A stretch of DNA of 64,000 nucleotides, from contig NZ_CP124613.1 in the NCBI RefSeq assembly GCF_029958905.1, positions 1,240,001-1,304,000 on the forward strand. Direction: 5' to 3'. The notes under the pieces were generated by a model. The model ran no database searches, was not told the DNA's origin, and saw nothing but the letters and a program-made list of their open reading frames with translations. Source of the stretch: Vibrio sp. YMD68 (lineage in GTDB: Bacteria; Pseudomonadota; Gammaproteobacteria; Enterobacterales; Vibrionaceae). Positions 54,396 through 63,862 of the stretch are shown here, in pieces; position 1 is the stretch's first letter, and each line of letters begins with the position of its first letter. The position numbers and the translations under genes are program-made.

Positions 54396-56213
54396 TTAAC
54401 GACGTTTTTCAGGGAGTTTGGCGGCTTTCTCTTCAGATACCCACCAAGTATCTACCCCCAAATCGTATTTAGGCATCACAGCTGGTCGTTCAAATTTGTC
54501 CCAAGTCGCCACTCGATATTGACCAATATGCCACTGAGGAATGATGTAGTAATTCCACTGCAACACTCGATCAAGTGCACGGCCCAACATTAACAATTTG
54601 TCTGGGTTTTGCTGATTGGCAGAGATTTCACTGGTTAAGTGATCTACCACAGGATCCATAACCCCTGCGTAGTTGTAACTCGAATCAATGTAATTTGAGT
54701 TCCAAATGATCATTAGGTTTGGGCTTGGGTATGGGTTAGCAGAATATGATGCTGAAACCATATCAAAGTCGCGATCACGCCACCTTTTGACGTACTGAGT
54801 CGTATCAATAGTGCGGATTTTCATGTTGATACCCATGCGTTTCATGTTTTTTTGCACTGGAATCGCAATTCGCTCTGTGGTTGGGCTATAAATCAACAAC
54901 TCGAATTCAAATGGCTGACCAGTTTCGACATTCGTCATTACCTTATCTTTTAATTCCCAACCCGCTTCTTTGAGTAATCGAAACGCGGCTCTCATTTCAC
55001 TGCGAATTCGGCCAGAACCATCCGTTACTGGTGGCTGGTATTCGTCAGTGAACACGCTTGGGGAAATACGGTCTTTAAACGGTGTTAACAATGCTATTTC
55101 TTCTTTTGACGGCAACCCTTTCGCTTCGTAATCGGTATTTTGGAAATAGCTACGGGTTCGAGTGTATTGTCCGTAGAACATATTTTGATTCATCCATTCA
55201 AAGTCCAACGCATAATTTAACGCCTGTCGAACTTTAGGATCTTTAAAAATATCCCGCTGTGTGTTGAACACGAATCCTTGAGTAGATTGGGGACTTTGAT
55301 GCGCAATCTCTTCTTTTTTTATGAAGCCTTTATCGAAATTTGTGCCAGTGTAAGAATTGGCCCAAAACTTAGCGGAACTCTCTTGTCGCAGGTCAAACTC
55401 GCCCGCCTTAAAGGCTTCCAGCATCACAGTATCATCACGGTAGTAGTCATACTGAATTTGCTTAAAGTTATTACGCCCAATATTCACAGGAAGATCAGAA
55501 CCCCAATAATCATCGATCAATTCGTACGTGACACTCTGCCCTAATTTAAACGACTTAATTGCATAGGCAGAGCTGCCTACAGGAGGCTCAGAAAGGGGCT
55601 CAGAAAAGTTTTTATCTTCCCAAAAATGTTTCGGCAGAACACTCATGCCTTGAGCAAGGCTGAACAGTTTTTCTCGATTGGGTGTTTTCATCTCAATGCG
55701 AGCCACCAAATCACTGACGGCGGTGACTGATTTGACATCCTGGTAGTAGACTCGGTATTGCGGCACCCCTTCTTTATTGAACTTATCAAAAGTAAACGCG
55801 ACATCATGAGCGGTTATGGGCACTCCATCATGGAATCGAGCCTTAGGGTTTATATCAATTTCTAGCCATGTATAGTCATCAGAATAACGAACTTTAGACG
55901 CAATCAAAGGGTAATACGCATCAATTTCATCGCTTGGGGAATACATCAACGTGTCATATAGCTCACCCGATTTTGCCGCAGGGACCCCACGTGATGCGTA
56001 GCGGTTAAAGTTGTCATAGGTACCAATTTGGCCATAAGTCACTTTACCAACTTTGGGGGCGTTTGGGTTTACATAATCAAAATGAGTGAAGTTCTCAGGA
56101 TACTTTGCTTCCCCAAAGCCGACCAAGCGGGTTGTTTCAATAACGTTTGCTTGGACTCCCGTCCCCATCATCATCAGAATCAAACCTAAAATAAGACGCT
56201 TTTTCTGTCGCAT
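54396..56213 (-). CDS. yejA: YejA-type periplasmic peptide-binding protein
   Basis: 605 residues, signal peptide [17 protein letters not shown]...VQA. SBP family 5 (DppA/OppA) with '[15 protein letters not shown]', '[21 protein letters not shown]' and '[18 protein letters not shown]'. First gene of yejABEF; binds peptides for uptake. ATG start; upstream 56214-56821 has no gene. Confidence 0.92.
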   Translation of the reverse strand: MRQKKRLILGLILMMMGTGVQANVIETTRLVGFGEAKYPENFTHFDYVNPNAPKVGKVTYGQIGTYDNFNRYASRGVPAAKSGELYDTLMYSPSDEIDAYYPLIASKVRYSDDYTWLEIDINPKARFHDGVPITAHDVAFTFDKFNKEGVPQYRVYYQDVKSVTAVSDLVARIEMKTPNREKLFSLAQGMSVLPKHFWEDKNFSEPLSEPPVGSSAYAIKSFKLGQSVTYELIDDYWGSDLPVNIGRNNFKQIQYDYYRDDTVMLEAFKAGEFDLRQESSAKFWANSYTGTNFDKGFIKKEEIAHQSPQSTQGFVFNTQRDIFKDPKVRQALNYALDFEWMNQNMFYGQYTRTRSYFQNTDYEAKGLPSKEEIALLTPFKDRISPSVFTDEYQPPVTDGSGRIRSEMRAAFRLLKEAGWELKDKVMTNVETGQPFEFELLIYSPTTERIAIPVQKNMKRMGINMKIRTIDTTQYVKRWRDRDFDMVSASYSANPYPSPNLMIIWNSNYIDSSYNYAGVMDPVVDHLTSEISANQQNPDKLLMLGRALDRVLQWNYYIIPQWHIGQYRVATWDKFERPAVMPKYDLGVDTWWVSEEKAAKLPEKRR

Positions 56214-56479
56214 GACCTCTCCCTTTGCATTCCTTGGCGCTTGTTACTATATATACGCTGCTTACTCGAGCGAATACACCCATCATTAATATCTATTAAT
56301 AATTCAGTTACTTGGATAAGTATATACCCAAGCCTCATCAAAGCGAGGTTTTGTTCTGTCGAGTTTGGCTCGTAAACTCAACAGAACTGTTTTTAGAAAC
56401 GCGATGGGCGATAGAAACGCGATAGTTAGATCGAAGAGTTCTCTAATTTTCTTCCACTCAACATCGATTAACGCCACAG

Positions 56480-56690
56480 AAACTGAACTAAGATCACAAA
56501 AAATTAGGAAATCAGATGCATTGCAACCGTAAACATCGCTATTTCTAGAATTGCGACTAAGGTTTGTATGTTGAATAAAAAATCAATCAATATTCACTAA
56601 ACGTCAGTCTCCAGCTACGTAAACCCTATAGAAAATAATAACGGCTTATATCTCCAATTCTGCCTCGTACACGGTACGAGGCTTTTTTTT
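56480..56690 (+). ncRNA. Candidate small RNA ending in a strong terminator
   Basis: A plus-strand intrinsic terminator (56662-56690) ends a 440-bp stretch that has no plus-strand CDS, so a non-coding transcript must be assumed if it is used. A TTGCAA at 56521 with downstream AT-rich sequence could be a promoter, but the 5' end is a guess. The U8 tail is of the Hfq-binding type. No known sRNA family was recognised. Confidence 0.4.
56662..56690 (+). terminator. Strong intrinsic terminator, plus strand
   Basis: Perfect 9-bp stem GCCTCGTAC/GTACGAGGC with a 3-nt loop and eight T residues at 56683-56690. Confidence 0.85.
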
Positions 56691-56750
56691 CTGCTTTGTC
56701 TATCTTTCCTAACGCTCAGCGGAATCTGAAATTATGAAATAGATATGAAA

Positions 56751-56774
56751 AAACCGCTGATACTTCAGCGGTTT
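56751..56774 (-). terminator. Terminator of the oxidoreductase gene
   Basis: 10-bp stem AAACCGCTGA/TCAGCGGTTT, TACT loop, T-run on the minus strand, about 50 bp past the stop codon at 56822. Confidence 0.75.
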
Positions 56775-56821
56775 TCATTAGTTCGTATTTTCATTTCACT
56801 TTTTGACACTCAATCAAGAGG

Positions 56822-57751
56822 TTAATTGACATCAATGACAATCTTGCCCCGGGTGCGCCCAGATTGGCTTTGTAAGTGCGCATCCACTATTTGTTCAAGA
56901 GAAAATCGATGTTCAATCAATGGTTTTAGAAGGTCAGCATCAACAAGTTGATTTAACGCTTTCAAAATTCGGCTACTTGGCTCAATAAAGACAAACGCCG
57001 AACGAACCTTATGCTCGTTTGCCACCGCTTCGTCAGGCTGATCAACCACAGACACGAGAATTCCATTTTCCTTCAACAGTGCCCAAGACGTCTTCTGAAC
57101 ATCGCCACCCATAGTGTCTAAAACAATATCAACGGATTCAATTTGCTCAATCAACGGGGCTTTCGCATAATCGACCGCTTGATCGGCACCTAATTCTTTC
57201 AACAAATCTAAGTTCACCGATGACGCGGTTGCAATCACCGTTGCCCCTTTTGCTTTCGCGATTTGAATGGCCAAGTGACCAACCCCACCCGCACCCGCAT
57301 GTACAAGAACTCGTTGACCTGGCTGTACATCGGCAACATCCACTAAGCATTGCCATGCTGTGATACCTGCTAACGGTAACGAAGCAGCTTGCCCAAAATC
57401 AAGTTTGGTCGATTTCAGCACGGCCTCATCCGCTTTCACTGCAATGTAATCGGCGTAGCTTCCATTTCGAGTGATATCAGGGCGGCTAAATACCTCGTCA
57501 CCGACGCTGAACTCTTTTACATTGCTGCCAACTTCAGCAACCACTCCAGCCACATCCCAACCTAACGTTAACGGAAGTTCGTAAGGGATAAAGCTTTGCA
57601 AGTATCCCTCTCGAATTTTCCAATCAACAGGGTTTATTGAAGCTGATTTTACAGAAATCAAAATATCATCGTCATTGATCTCAGGCTTATCTACATTCTC
57701 TAGTTTTAATGTCTCTGTGCCACCATATTGGTGAATTCGAACAGCGCGCAT
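56822..57751 (-). CDS. NADP-dependent quinone oxidoreductase-like (MDR superfamily)
   Basis: 309 residues. Medium-chain dehydrogenase/quinone reductase without zinc ligands: 'INPVDWKIREGY' and 'GWDVAGVVAEVGSNV' in the catalytic part, and the nucleotide motif 'VLVHAGAGGVGHLAIQIAKAKGA'. Uses NADPH to reduce quinones or enones. Good AGGAAT before ATG 57751. It neighbours ohr, suggesting a stress role. Confidence 0.9.
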   Translation of the reverse strand: MRAVRIHQYGGTETLKLENVDKPEINDDDILISVKSASINPVDWKIREGYLQSFIPYELPLTLGWDVAGVVAEVGSNVKEFSVGDEVFSRPDITRNGSYADYIAVKADEAVLKSTKLDFGQAASLPLAGITAWQCLVDVADVQPGQRVLVHAGAGGVGHLAIQIAKAKGATVIATASSVNLDLLKELGADQAVDYAKAPLIEQIESVDIVLDTMGGDVQKTSWALLKENGILVSVVDQPDEAVANEHKVRSAFVFIEPSSRILKALNQLVDADLLKPLIEHRFSLEQIVDAHLQSQSGRTRGKIVIDVN

Positions 57752-57858
57752 AAATTATTCCTATTGATGACTTGTTAGAAGCTCAGGCCCAAAACAATCC
57801 GCTCAGAACCTGTATCGTTAGTTATGATGGTCAAATGTCAGTGGTGTATCGCGAGTAA

Positions 57859-58281
57859 TTATAGCTCAGCACCATTTACGGTTAACTGAACATCAATATT
57901 CCCACGTACCGCATTTGAATACGGGCACACTTGGTGAGCCGTTTTCACCAATTCAACCGCTTGGCCTTGTTCTAAATCGAGCTCTACCGACAAGCTTACC
58001 GTTAGTGCAAATCCACCGGTTTCATTTGGGCCAATGCCAACGGTTGCTGTGGTCGGGGCCGCTGCAATAGCCACCTTTGTTTCGCGGGCTACGTGTAAAA
58101 TTGCATTAGAAAAACAAGCTGAATACCCCGCAGCAAAAAGCTGCTCTGGGTTGGTCGCTTCACCGCTTCCGCCCATTTCTTTTGGGTAGCTCAGAGCTAA
58201 AGACAGTTTATTGTCGTCAGTAGAAACTTGACCGTTACGGCCAGCGAGTGCGGTTGCTGATGTTGTGTAGATAGTTGTCAT
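57859..58281 (-). CDS. ohr: Organic hydroperoxide resistance protein Ohr
   Basis: 140 residues, OsmC/Ohr fold. Catalytic Cys in 'AAGYSACFSNAILHVA' and second Cys in 'AHQVCPYSNAVRGNIDV', with the conserved Arg/Glu environment. Reduces organic peroxides with lipoylated partners. AAGGA precedes the ATG. Divergent from ohrR, with the operator pair between them. Confidence 0.95.
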   Translation of the reverse strand: MTTIYTTSATALAGRNGQVSTDDNKLSLALSYPKEMGGSGEATNPEQLFAAGYSACFSNAILHVARETKVAIAAAPTTATVGIGPNETGGFALTVSLSVELDLEQGQAVELVKTAHQVCPYSNAVRGNIDVQLTVNGAEL

Positions 58282-58430
58282 GATCTGAATCCTTTTATTT
58301 TCAATTGTTCTGGTCAGTATTTGTTTAAGTCGTTAGTGGCTTAATTTTTATCGGCTCGGTCTTGATTGGCCTGGTCTATACGTATTCAAACTGCTTTGGG
58401 TTCACTTTGAATACAATTTAAGTTGATGGC

Positions 58431-58447
58431 AATTAAATTGTGCACAA
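58431..58447. promoter_or_regulatory. OhrR operator, copy 1
   Basis: AATTAAATTGTGCACAA, the exact reverse complement of the second site at 58496-58512, in the ohr/ohrR divergent region. Confidence 0.7.
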
Positions 58448-58495
58448 CTTGATTTTCAACAATACTAATTGAAACAATCCAAGTGCGCAAGTATA

Positions 58496-58512
58496 TTGTG
58501 CACAATTAAATT
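58496..58512. promoter_or_regulatory. OhrR operator, copy 2
   Basis: TTGTGCACAATTAAATT, exact inverted copy of the site at 58431-58447, about 20 bp upstream of the ohrR start codon (58532). Confidence 0.7.
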
Positions 58513-58531
58513 ATTGAGATGGATCGTGAAC

Positions 58532-58975
58532 ATGAAGGAACCCAACGAAGAGAGCTACCTTACTCTGGATAACCAAGTCTGTTTTGCACTCTACAGCGCC
58601 TCAAATGCAATGGGGCGAGCGTATCAACCTCTCTTAAAGGCACTGGATCTCACTTACTTGCAATACATAGTGATGATGGTGTTGTGGGAAGAGAACGTCG
58701 TGAATGTAAAAACCCTAGGGCAAAAAACCCACTTAGACTCTGGAACACTGACCCCTCTTTTGAAGCGTTTAGAAACAAAAGGGTACGTGACTCGTACTCG
58801 CAGCGAAAAAGACGAACGCGTACGAGTTATCTCCGTCACAGAGTCGGGTACCCATTTACGTGAACAAGCCAAAAGTGTCCCTACTGAAATGATGTGTTTG
58901 TCTAAAATGAAGGTGGATGAGCTACTTAAACTCAAGCACGACTGTGAGAAGTTACTGGATAATCTCACCAAGTAG
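58532..58975 (+). CDS. ohrR: MarR-family peroxide-sensing repressor OhrR
   Basis: 147 residues from ATG 58532 (MKEPNEESY); an upstream in-frame ATG would run through the operator. 'YLTLDNQVCFALYSASNAM' holds the reactive Cys near the N-terminus as in OhrR; the winged HTH is 'LGQKTHLDSGTLTPLLKRLETKGYV' and 'RVRVISVTESG'. Represses ohr until its Cys is oxidised by organic peroxide. Confidence 0.93.
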   Translation: MKEPNEESYLTLDNQVCFALYSASNAMGRAYQPLLKALDLTYLQYIVMMVLWEENVVNVKTLGQKTHLDSGTLTPLLKRLETKGYVTRTRSEKDERVRVISVTESGTHLREQAKSVPTEMMCLSKMKVDELLKLKHDCEKLLDNLTK

Positions 58976-59156
58976 AGGGGGCATCTCGTTCACTCAGTTT
59001 CGCGGATCTAGCGCACTTGATGTGCACATAAAATCAACATTTGAGTGTACCTTGGCATCCAATGTTGCGACAAGGTTAATTAAATGGCCCAATACACTGT
59101 TAATATTGAGAAAAATCGGTATAGTTCTCGGCCAAATTCTTTAACCTAACTTTTAC

Positions 59157-59561
59157 ATGTACAACGCCCTATTTCGTCGAGCCATGATCTTATCTAGCCT
59201 ATTGAGCTGGATGTTGATTGTATTGATGCCAGTGATTAATGCTCACGGTCAGTCGGCGGGCGTGTGGGCAACACTGTGTACGGCAAATGGATTTGAGAGA
59301 GTATTCATCCCTTCTCCCTCAAACGACCATGAGTTCGGTGCTAAAAGTAGCGGTGACAGTAGCGTTAGTGGCAGCGACCATGCTGGCTCACCTTGCCCTG
59401 CCAGTCATTTTTCTTACGATACTGATCCTTGCATCACTCCATTCTTAGTATCATTGCAAGTACGCCTAGCCAAAGTTCAGCTTTACCAAACGATCCAAAT
59501 CTTCAATCACTCTACCCCCCTTTTACCTCGAGCCCCACCTACGTTCTTTCTTCCTAGTTAA
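59157..59561 (+). CDS. DUF2946-like protein
   Basis: 134 residues, N-terminal signal/anchor (MYNALFRRAMILSSLLSW...). 'ATLCTANGFERVF' and later 'HAGSPCPASHFSYD' resemble the Cys/His-containing DUF2946 family often found beside PepSY or copper genes. Family assignment moderate. It is 110 bp before the PepSY gene. Confidence 0.6.
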   Translation: MYNALFRRAMILSSLLSWMLIVLMPVINAHGQSAGVWATLCTANGFERVFIPSPSNDHEFGAKSSGDSSVSGSDHAGSPCPASHFSYDTDPCITPFLVSLQVRLAKVQLYQTIQIFNHSTPLLPRAPPTFFLPS

Positions 59562-59670
59562 CCCCCGTTTACCTATACCAATATTTTATTCACAACACGC
59601 TTTGCGACTCGAGTTTTGTCGATGACTACTCGTCGCACTCGTGTTCAATGTGATCAATAAGGAAGAATTA

Positions 59671-61134
59671 ATGTCTGTTCATTCAGAAAATAAAAATATG
59701 GAAGCTCAACAACTAAAGTCTCGCTACTTTTTAACTTGGCGATGGCATTTCTACGCCGGATTATTTGTTGTCCCATTCTTACTCATGCTCAGCCTTACGG
59801 GCTTAGTCATGTTATTTGACCAGGAAATTGAAACTGCCCGTTATGGCGATATTATTAAGCTATCTCCCGAGACGATTTCGCATGAAACATCAGCCAATAC
59901 ACTCTCTACAACATCGCTTGCTAAGCTGTCGTTATCTGAACAGCTTAATATCATTCAGCAAGCATTCCCTACCCATTCGGTCACTCAATTTATTCCGGCA
60001 AAAACAGCGGATGTTGCCAACCGATTTTCTATAAAAGACACGGATGGCAAGATTTTATTCGCCACGATTAATCCATACAACGGAGAGGTACTTGGCACCA
60101 TTGATCGCAGCGACAGTTGGTATCAGTTAGCCAACGACATACACGGCACATTACTGATAGGCGATTGGGGAGACCATCTCATCGAAGTTGCGGCTAGCCT
60201 ATGTATTTTGTTATTAGTCTCCGGTATATACCTATGGCTTCCGTTCGATAACGCCTCCAAAGCGGGTTTTCTAAAAATTCGGACAAGTAACGGTCCACGT
60301 ATTTTTATGCGCGATCTACACGCAAACCTTGGCGGAACTTTATCGTTCGTTTTTCTGTTTTTCATTCTTTCGGGTCTCGCGTGGGCTGGGGTTTGGGGTG
60401 GAAAGATGGTACAAGCTTGGAGCACATTCCCTGCTCAGAAATGGGATGATGTGCCACTGTCAACACAGACGCATCAGTCACTGAACCACCTGGCAGAAGA
60501 AGAGTTGCCGTGGAACTTAGAACAAACGCCGCTGCCCGCCTCCAATCACGACCACAGCAAGATGGGAACAGATCATGCTTCTTCCCCAGCAGGACTGCAG
60601 ATCCTCGATCGCCTCGAAGCCACTATCCATCAATTAGGATACACGCACTACAAACTGCATTTCCCTCGCGGGGTGCAAGGGGTGTTTACTGTGTCAGCCA
60701 ATACAATGAGTGGTGACATTATCGACCCAACCCAAGATAGAACCACGCATATTGACCAGTATTCCGGAGAAATATTGGCCGATGTCAGCTGGGACGACTA
60801 TGGTGTGATGGCCAAAATGATGGCAGCAGGCATAGCACTGCACCAGGGCGATATCAGCATCCTAAATAAAATCTTTAACGTTCTTTTTTGTGTCATGTTC
60901 ATTGTTATTTCGGTAACTGGGGCGGTTATGTGGTGGATTAGGCGACCAAAAAATCGGGCCCATCTAGGTGTACCTCCAAGATTTACTCATCCTGGCACTT
61001 GGAAAACCGCAGCAGTAACACTTTCTCTGATATGTCTGGCGTTTCCGTTGGCAGGGGTGACCATCGTACTCACGCTGCTGCTTGACTGGTTTCTTTTTAG
61101 TCGATTTAAGTCTTTCGCTGCTTTAAAGAACTAA
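59671..61134 (+). CDS. PepSY-domain membrane protein (PiuB-like)
   Basis: 487 residues from ATG 59671 (AAGGAAG upstream). TM1 'WRWHFYAGLFVVPFLLMLSLTGLVMLF' contains the His residue of the family; periplasmic PepSY domains contain 'INPYNGEVLGTIDRSDSWYQ' and 'QYSGEILADVSWDDYG'; further TMs are at about 180-200, 225-245, 410-430 and 455-480. PiuB-like proteins are iron- or copper-linked reductases or assembly factors. Confidence 0.88.
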   Translation: MSVHSENKNMEAQQLKSRYFLTWRWHFYAGLFVVPFLLMLSLTGLVMLFDQEIETARYGDIIKLSPETISHETSANTLSTTSLAKLSLSEQLNIIQQAFPTHSVTQFIPAKTADVANRFSIKDTDGKILFATINPYNGEVLGTIDRSDSWYQLANDIHGTLLIGDWGDHLIEVAASLCILLLVSGIYLWLPFDNASKAGFLKIRTSNGPRIFMRDLHANLGGTLSFVFLFFILSGLAWAGVWGGKMVQAWSTFPAQKWDDVPLSTQTHQSLNHLAEEELPWNLEQTPLPASNHDHSKMGTDHASSPAGLQILDRLEATIHQLGYTHYKLHFPRGVQGVFTVSANTMSGDIIDPTQDRTTHIDQYSGEILADVSWDDYGVMAKMMAAGIALHQGDISILNKIFNVLFCVMFIVISVTGAVMWWIRRPKNRAHLGVPPRFTHPGTWKTAAVTLSLICLAFPLAGVTIVLTLLLDWFLFSRFKSFAALKN

Positions 61135-61274
61135 CGCTGTATTTCACAGCTTACCACACTTAAAGCTCACCGCTGATTAACGAGAGATACTTATCAATAT
61201 GGGAGCCATACAATCGTGTAATGCTCCCCAATTGGTATACTGCTCACTCGATCAATACTGAGGATAATGATGAT

Positions 61275-61535
61275 ATGTCGAAGACCGCAAAGATCCTTAA
61301 TGAAGATAAGTTGGTAAAAAAGGCGTTAGACGTCGGTTTTAAGATGGCAAAACTGCAAGGGCTAAACTTGCCAAGCTCCTCACAACCCATCAAGATCAAA
61401 GCCGTGTATTTGTTCTTGGTTGAAGTTAACCAAATAACTCCGCTTCCTGCCGATAAGCTCGACGGAGCGAATATTAAAAAACGGTTAGCACTGTGGCTGC
61501 ATAAAGCCCTTCCAGACAACGACCCCTTAAAATAA
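61275..61535 (+). CDS. DUF5062-like small protein
   Basis: 86 residues from ATG 61275 (GAGGATAATGAT upstream). 'DKLVKKALDVGFKMAKLQGLNLP' and 'AVYLFLVEVNQITPLPADKLD' match my recollection of the Vibrio DUF5062 family. Helical and soluble; function unknown. Confidence 0.65.
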   Translation: MSKTAKILNEDKLVKKALDVGFKMAKLQGLNLPSSSQPIKIKAVYLFLVEVNQITPLPADKLDGANIKKRLALWLHKALPDNDPLK

Positions 61536-61563
61536 ACAGGGCGTCAAATTATCCCAAAACCTC

Positions 61564-61584
61564 AGCGTTGCTCTTTGCAACGCT
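61564..61584 (+). terminator. Hairpin after DUF5062-like gene
   Basis: 8-bp perfect stem AGCGTTGC/GCAACGCT with a 5-nt loop, 29 bp past the stop. T-run is short, so strength is uncertain. Confidence 0.45.
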
Positions 61585-61627
61585 CTTAACTCGCCTTCAA
61601 CCTCAATTCACTCTAGGAATGAAATGA

Positions 61628-62095
61628 ATGTCTAACTATTCAGCAACGGTGCGCTGGGTTCGCGGGAAAGACGAACCCTTCAGTGATAATCGATACAGTC
61701 GAGCGCATCACTGGGAGTTTGATGGCGGCATCACTATCCCTGCCTCACCATCACCTCATATTGTACCTCTTCCCTACTCTGTAGAAGAAAATGTCGATCC
61801 CGAAGAGGCCTTTATTGCGGCTTTGTCGAGTTGCCACATGCTGGTCTTTCTTTCCATTGCTGCTAAACGTCAATACGTCATCGAAAGCTACGTAGATAAT
61901 GCGGTGGGTATTCTAGAAGAAGATTCGCGCGGTAAAACATCCATAACAAAAGTAACGCTAAGACCGCACATCATCTTTTCAAATGATCGGATTCCTACCC
62001 TCAAACAACTTGAAAAAATGCACCATATGTCTCATGAGAACTGTTTTATCGCCAATTCGGTGAAGACTGATGTGGTGACGGAGATCATCACCTAA
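61628..62095 (+). CDS. OsmC-family protein
   Basis: 155 residues. OsmC-like redox protein with 'DPEEAFIAALSSCHMLVFLSIAAKR' (first Cys) and 'MSHENCFIANSVKTDV' (second Cys), the two peroxidase cysteines. It likely detoxifies organic hydroperoxides and is distinct from the Ohr at 57859. Start ATG 61628. Confidence 0.9.
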   Translation: MSNYSATVRWVRGKDEPFSDNRYSRAHHWEFDGGITIPASPSPHIVPLPYSVEENVDPEEAFIAALSSCHMLVFLSIAAKRQYVIESYVDNAVGILEEDSRGKTSITKVTLRPHIIFSNDRIPTLKQLEKMHHMSHENCFIANSVKTDVVTEIIT

Positions 62096-62171
62096 AGCTT
62101 TAACGTAATGAGAAACCTACTTTAACGAATGCCTGCTCTAAACAGCAGCCCGCCAATAATGGAGGTAAATA

Positions 62172-62609
62172 ATGTTTAAGATTGATTTCACTACCGGTGA
62201 TCTAGATACACTGACACAAGCGGAATTGACAGCCGGTTTTGAGTCCCATAGCCAGACACAGATGGCACCACCTTACAGCAAAGAGCGTTTGAATTGGACG
62301 GCTCAGGATGAACACGGCAAGCTCATTGCTGCACTCACCGCCGATCTACTGTGGGAATGGCTCTATATCGACGAACTTTGGGTCGATGAAAGCTGTCGTG
62401 GAACCGGATTAGGTAAACAGCTCATGAAAAAGGCGGAAGAGTTTGCAAAGGCTCAAGCTCTATCCGGTTTATGGCTTTGGACACAAAGTTGGCAGGCACC
62501 TGTTTTTTATGAACGTTTGGGATTTAAAGAATTCACCCGTTTTGAGAATTTCCCAACGGGACACAGTCGAATTGGTCTCAGAAAATACGTGTCAAAAATA
62601 GAGGAATAA
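62172..62609 (+). CDS. GNAT-family N-acetyltransferase
   Basis: 145 residues, start preceded by GGAGGT. Acetyl-CoA-binding motif A 'LWVDESCRGTGLGKQLMKKAEEFAKAQ' (R/QxxGxG/A) and 'FYERLGFKEF' are clear GNAT signatures. Acceptor unknown. 76 bp after the OsmC gene. Confidence 0.9.
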   Translation: MFKIDFTTGDLDTLTQAELTAGFESHSQTQMAPPYSKERLNWTAQDEHGKLIAALTADLLWEWLYIDELWVDESCRGTGLGKQLMKKAEEFAKAQALSGLWLWTQSWQAPVFYERLGFKEFTRFENFPTGHSRIGLRKYVSKIEE

Positions 62610-62703
62610 ACCGACCGCGACCCGAATTAGAACGAACAGGCAAAAGAAATGGAAAAGATGGCCCCATCTCTTGTGACATTTTTCGTTTGGCTAACATCGA
62701 TGC

Positions 62704-62771
62704 ACCACGGTCTGACGTTAACCACGGTCTGACGTTAACCGCACTCTAACGTTAACCAAAGTCTAACGTTA
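62704..62771 (-). repeat. 17-bp x 4 tandem repeat at DUF1826 3' end, including its stop
   Basis: Two perfect copies of ACCACGGTCTGACGTTA (62704-62720, 62721-62737) and two degenerate copies (62738-62754, 62755-62771). The DUF1826 stop (62752-62754) lies inside the array, so the last residues LTLDFG are repeat-encoded. Confidence 0.88.
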
Positions 62772-63432
62772 ACAATAATCGCCTTTCATCAGACAAAATA
62801 GTCGGTGAACGATGGACCAGCCCCCTACTTTCGTTTCCACTCCAGCGCTCTCCTTTTAGAAGTGCAACATCACCACAAGCGAGTTGCTGAATATTGGAAT
62901 CTTGAAGATACAATCCAGACATAGAGTCAGATTGACCATGACTTCCCCGTCCTAACTTTGAACGGTCAATAACGTCATTGGGTAGCCACTGTGTTGCAAT
63001 ACCTTGGTAAGTCGTGACTAAGCGGCAAGGTACTTGATCTACGTGAAAACGCGGGCACATCGCGTCATCCAGCGCCGCTAAACGAAAACCTGCTTTTTTT
63101 AAGTCGAATAGGCAGCAAAACATATCGACAAGCTCCACCATATTCTCTAACAGCAGTTTAGGCGCAGTCCCATCTGTGGCATTTTCTAGTTCGGCGTACG
63201 CCGTTTTCGGAGAAAGTGTCATAGACTTTCTTACGTTCTGGTTAACAGATATAAATTGACTGACGGCATCCGTTAGCTCTTCACTAAAGCTTCTTCGCCA
63301 AATCGCGATATTAATGTTGTCTTCGTATATTCCTGTCAAAATTGTGGGTTGCTTTCCTACTTTGAAACTGTCTTGTTCACTGAACTCATTGCCAGTTTTA
63401 GAGCTTGGCGATTCCGTTAAAACAGCGCCCAT
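62752..63432 (-). CDS. DUF1826 protein, probably zinc-regulated
   Basis: 226 residues from ATG 63432 (AGGAGG upstream). DUF1826 features: 'AIWRRSFSEELTDAVSQFI', 'CPRFHVDQVPCRLVTTYQGIATQWLPN' (His/Cys-rich) and 'GDVALLKGERWSG ... GLVHRSP', an iron(II)-oxygenase-like cupin look. DUF1826 genes are usually found beside zinc-homeostasis (COG0523) genes. A Zur-box-like site lies about 80 bp upstream. Confidence 0.85.
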   Translation of the reverse strand: MGAVLTESPSSKTGNEFSEQDSFKVGKQPTILTGIYEDNINIAIWRRSFSEELTDAVSQFISVNQNVRKSMTLSPKTAYAELENATDGTAPKLLLENMVELVDMFCCLFDLKKAGFRLAALDDAMCPRFHVDQVPCRLVTTYQGIATQWLPNDVIDRSKLGRGSHGQSDSMSGLYLQDSNIQQLACGDVALLKGERWSGNESRGLVHRSPTILSDERRLLLTLDFG

Positions 63433-63512
63433 TACGTAACCTCCTATATTGTTATTGGTTTGTCGTCTCTCATGCAGCCTTGAAATGTATGATGTGCCAC
63501 GAATCGACAATT

Positions 63513-63535
63513 GAAATGTTATAACATAGCAATTA
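63513..63535. promoter_or_regulatory. Putative Zur box upstream of DUF1826
   Basis: GAAATGTTATAACATAGCAATTA: the left half GAAATGTTATA is identical to the Zur half-site and the whole matches roughly 18 of 23 positions of the gamma-proteobacterial consensus. ATGTTATAACAT is a perfect palindrome inside it. Located about 80 bp upstream of the DUF1826 start. Confidence 0.55.
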
Positions 63536-63543
63536 GTAAACAA

Positions 63544-63862
63544 AAACAACTTTGCTAGAAAATAAACCCGCTAAGACAGCGGCACATCTATTCATCCGAT
63601 GACAAGATTTGTTCAGATGGCGCCAGTGGAGTACGAGTTGAGACAGCATTTAAACGAGTGTTGGCCAGGTTCATTTTTGGAACCGTGGCGAGAGATGTAT
63701 TAGAGCTCGCTATTGAATCCGTTATCAAAACCACCTTCTTGTCAAAATACAGGTAAAGAACCAGTGACCTGTATCTGGCAAGCTTTGACAATGGTAAACT
63801 CGCTTTCCAAACAGGGTATTTGGAATTCGTTGAGTGAATGTGAAAAAGCAGTCTTCACTTTG
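63544..63862. other. Unassigned region upstream of DUF1826
   Basis: Contains a minus-strand open frame of 67 codons (63588-63791) ending STRTPLAPSEQILSSDE without a convincing ribosome binding site or known family. I do not call it as a gene, although a small unknown protein cannot be excluded. Confidence 0.3.

Larger units (their letters stand above)
56214..56821. other. Long intergenic region with a candidate small RNA
   Basis: About 600 bp without a protein gene. It contains the promoter region of yejA, a strong plus-strand terminator at 56662-56690 with no gene upstream of it, and the terminator of the oxidoreductase gene at 56751-56774. Confidence 0.6.

Noticed and set aside
63588..63791. 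67-codon minus-strand gene upstream of DUF1826
   Set aside because: No clear ribosome binding site and no family; it could be real but is not supported.
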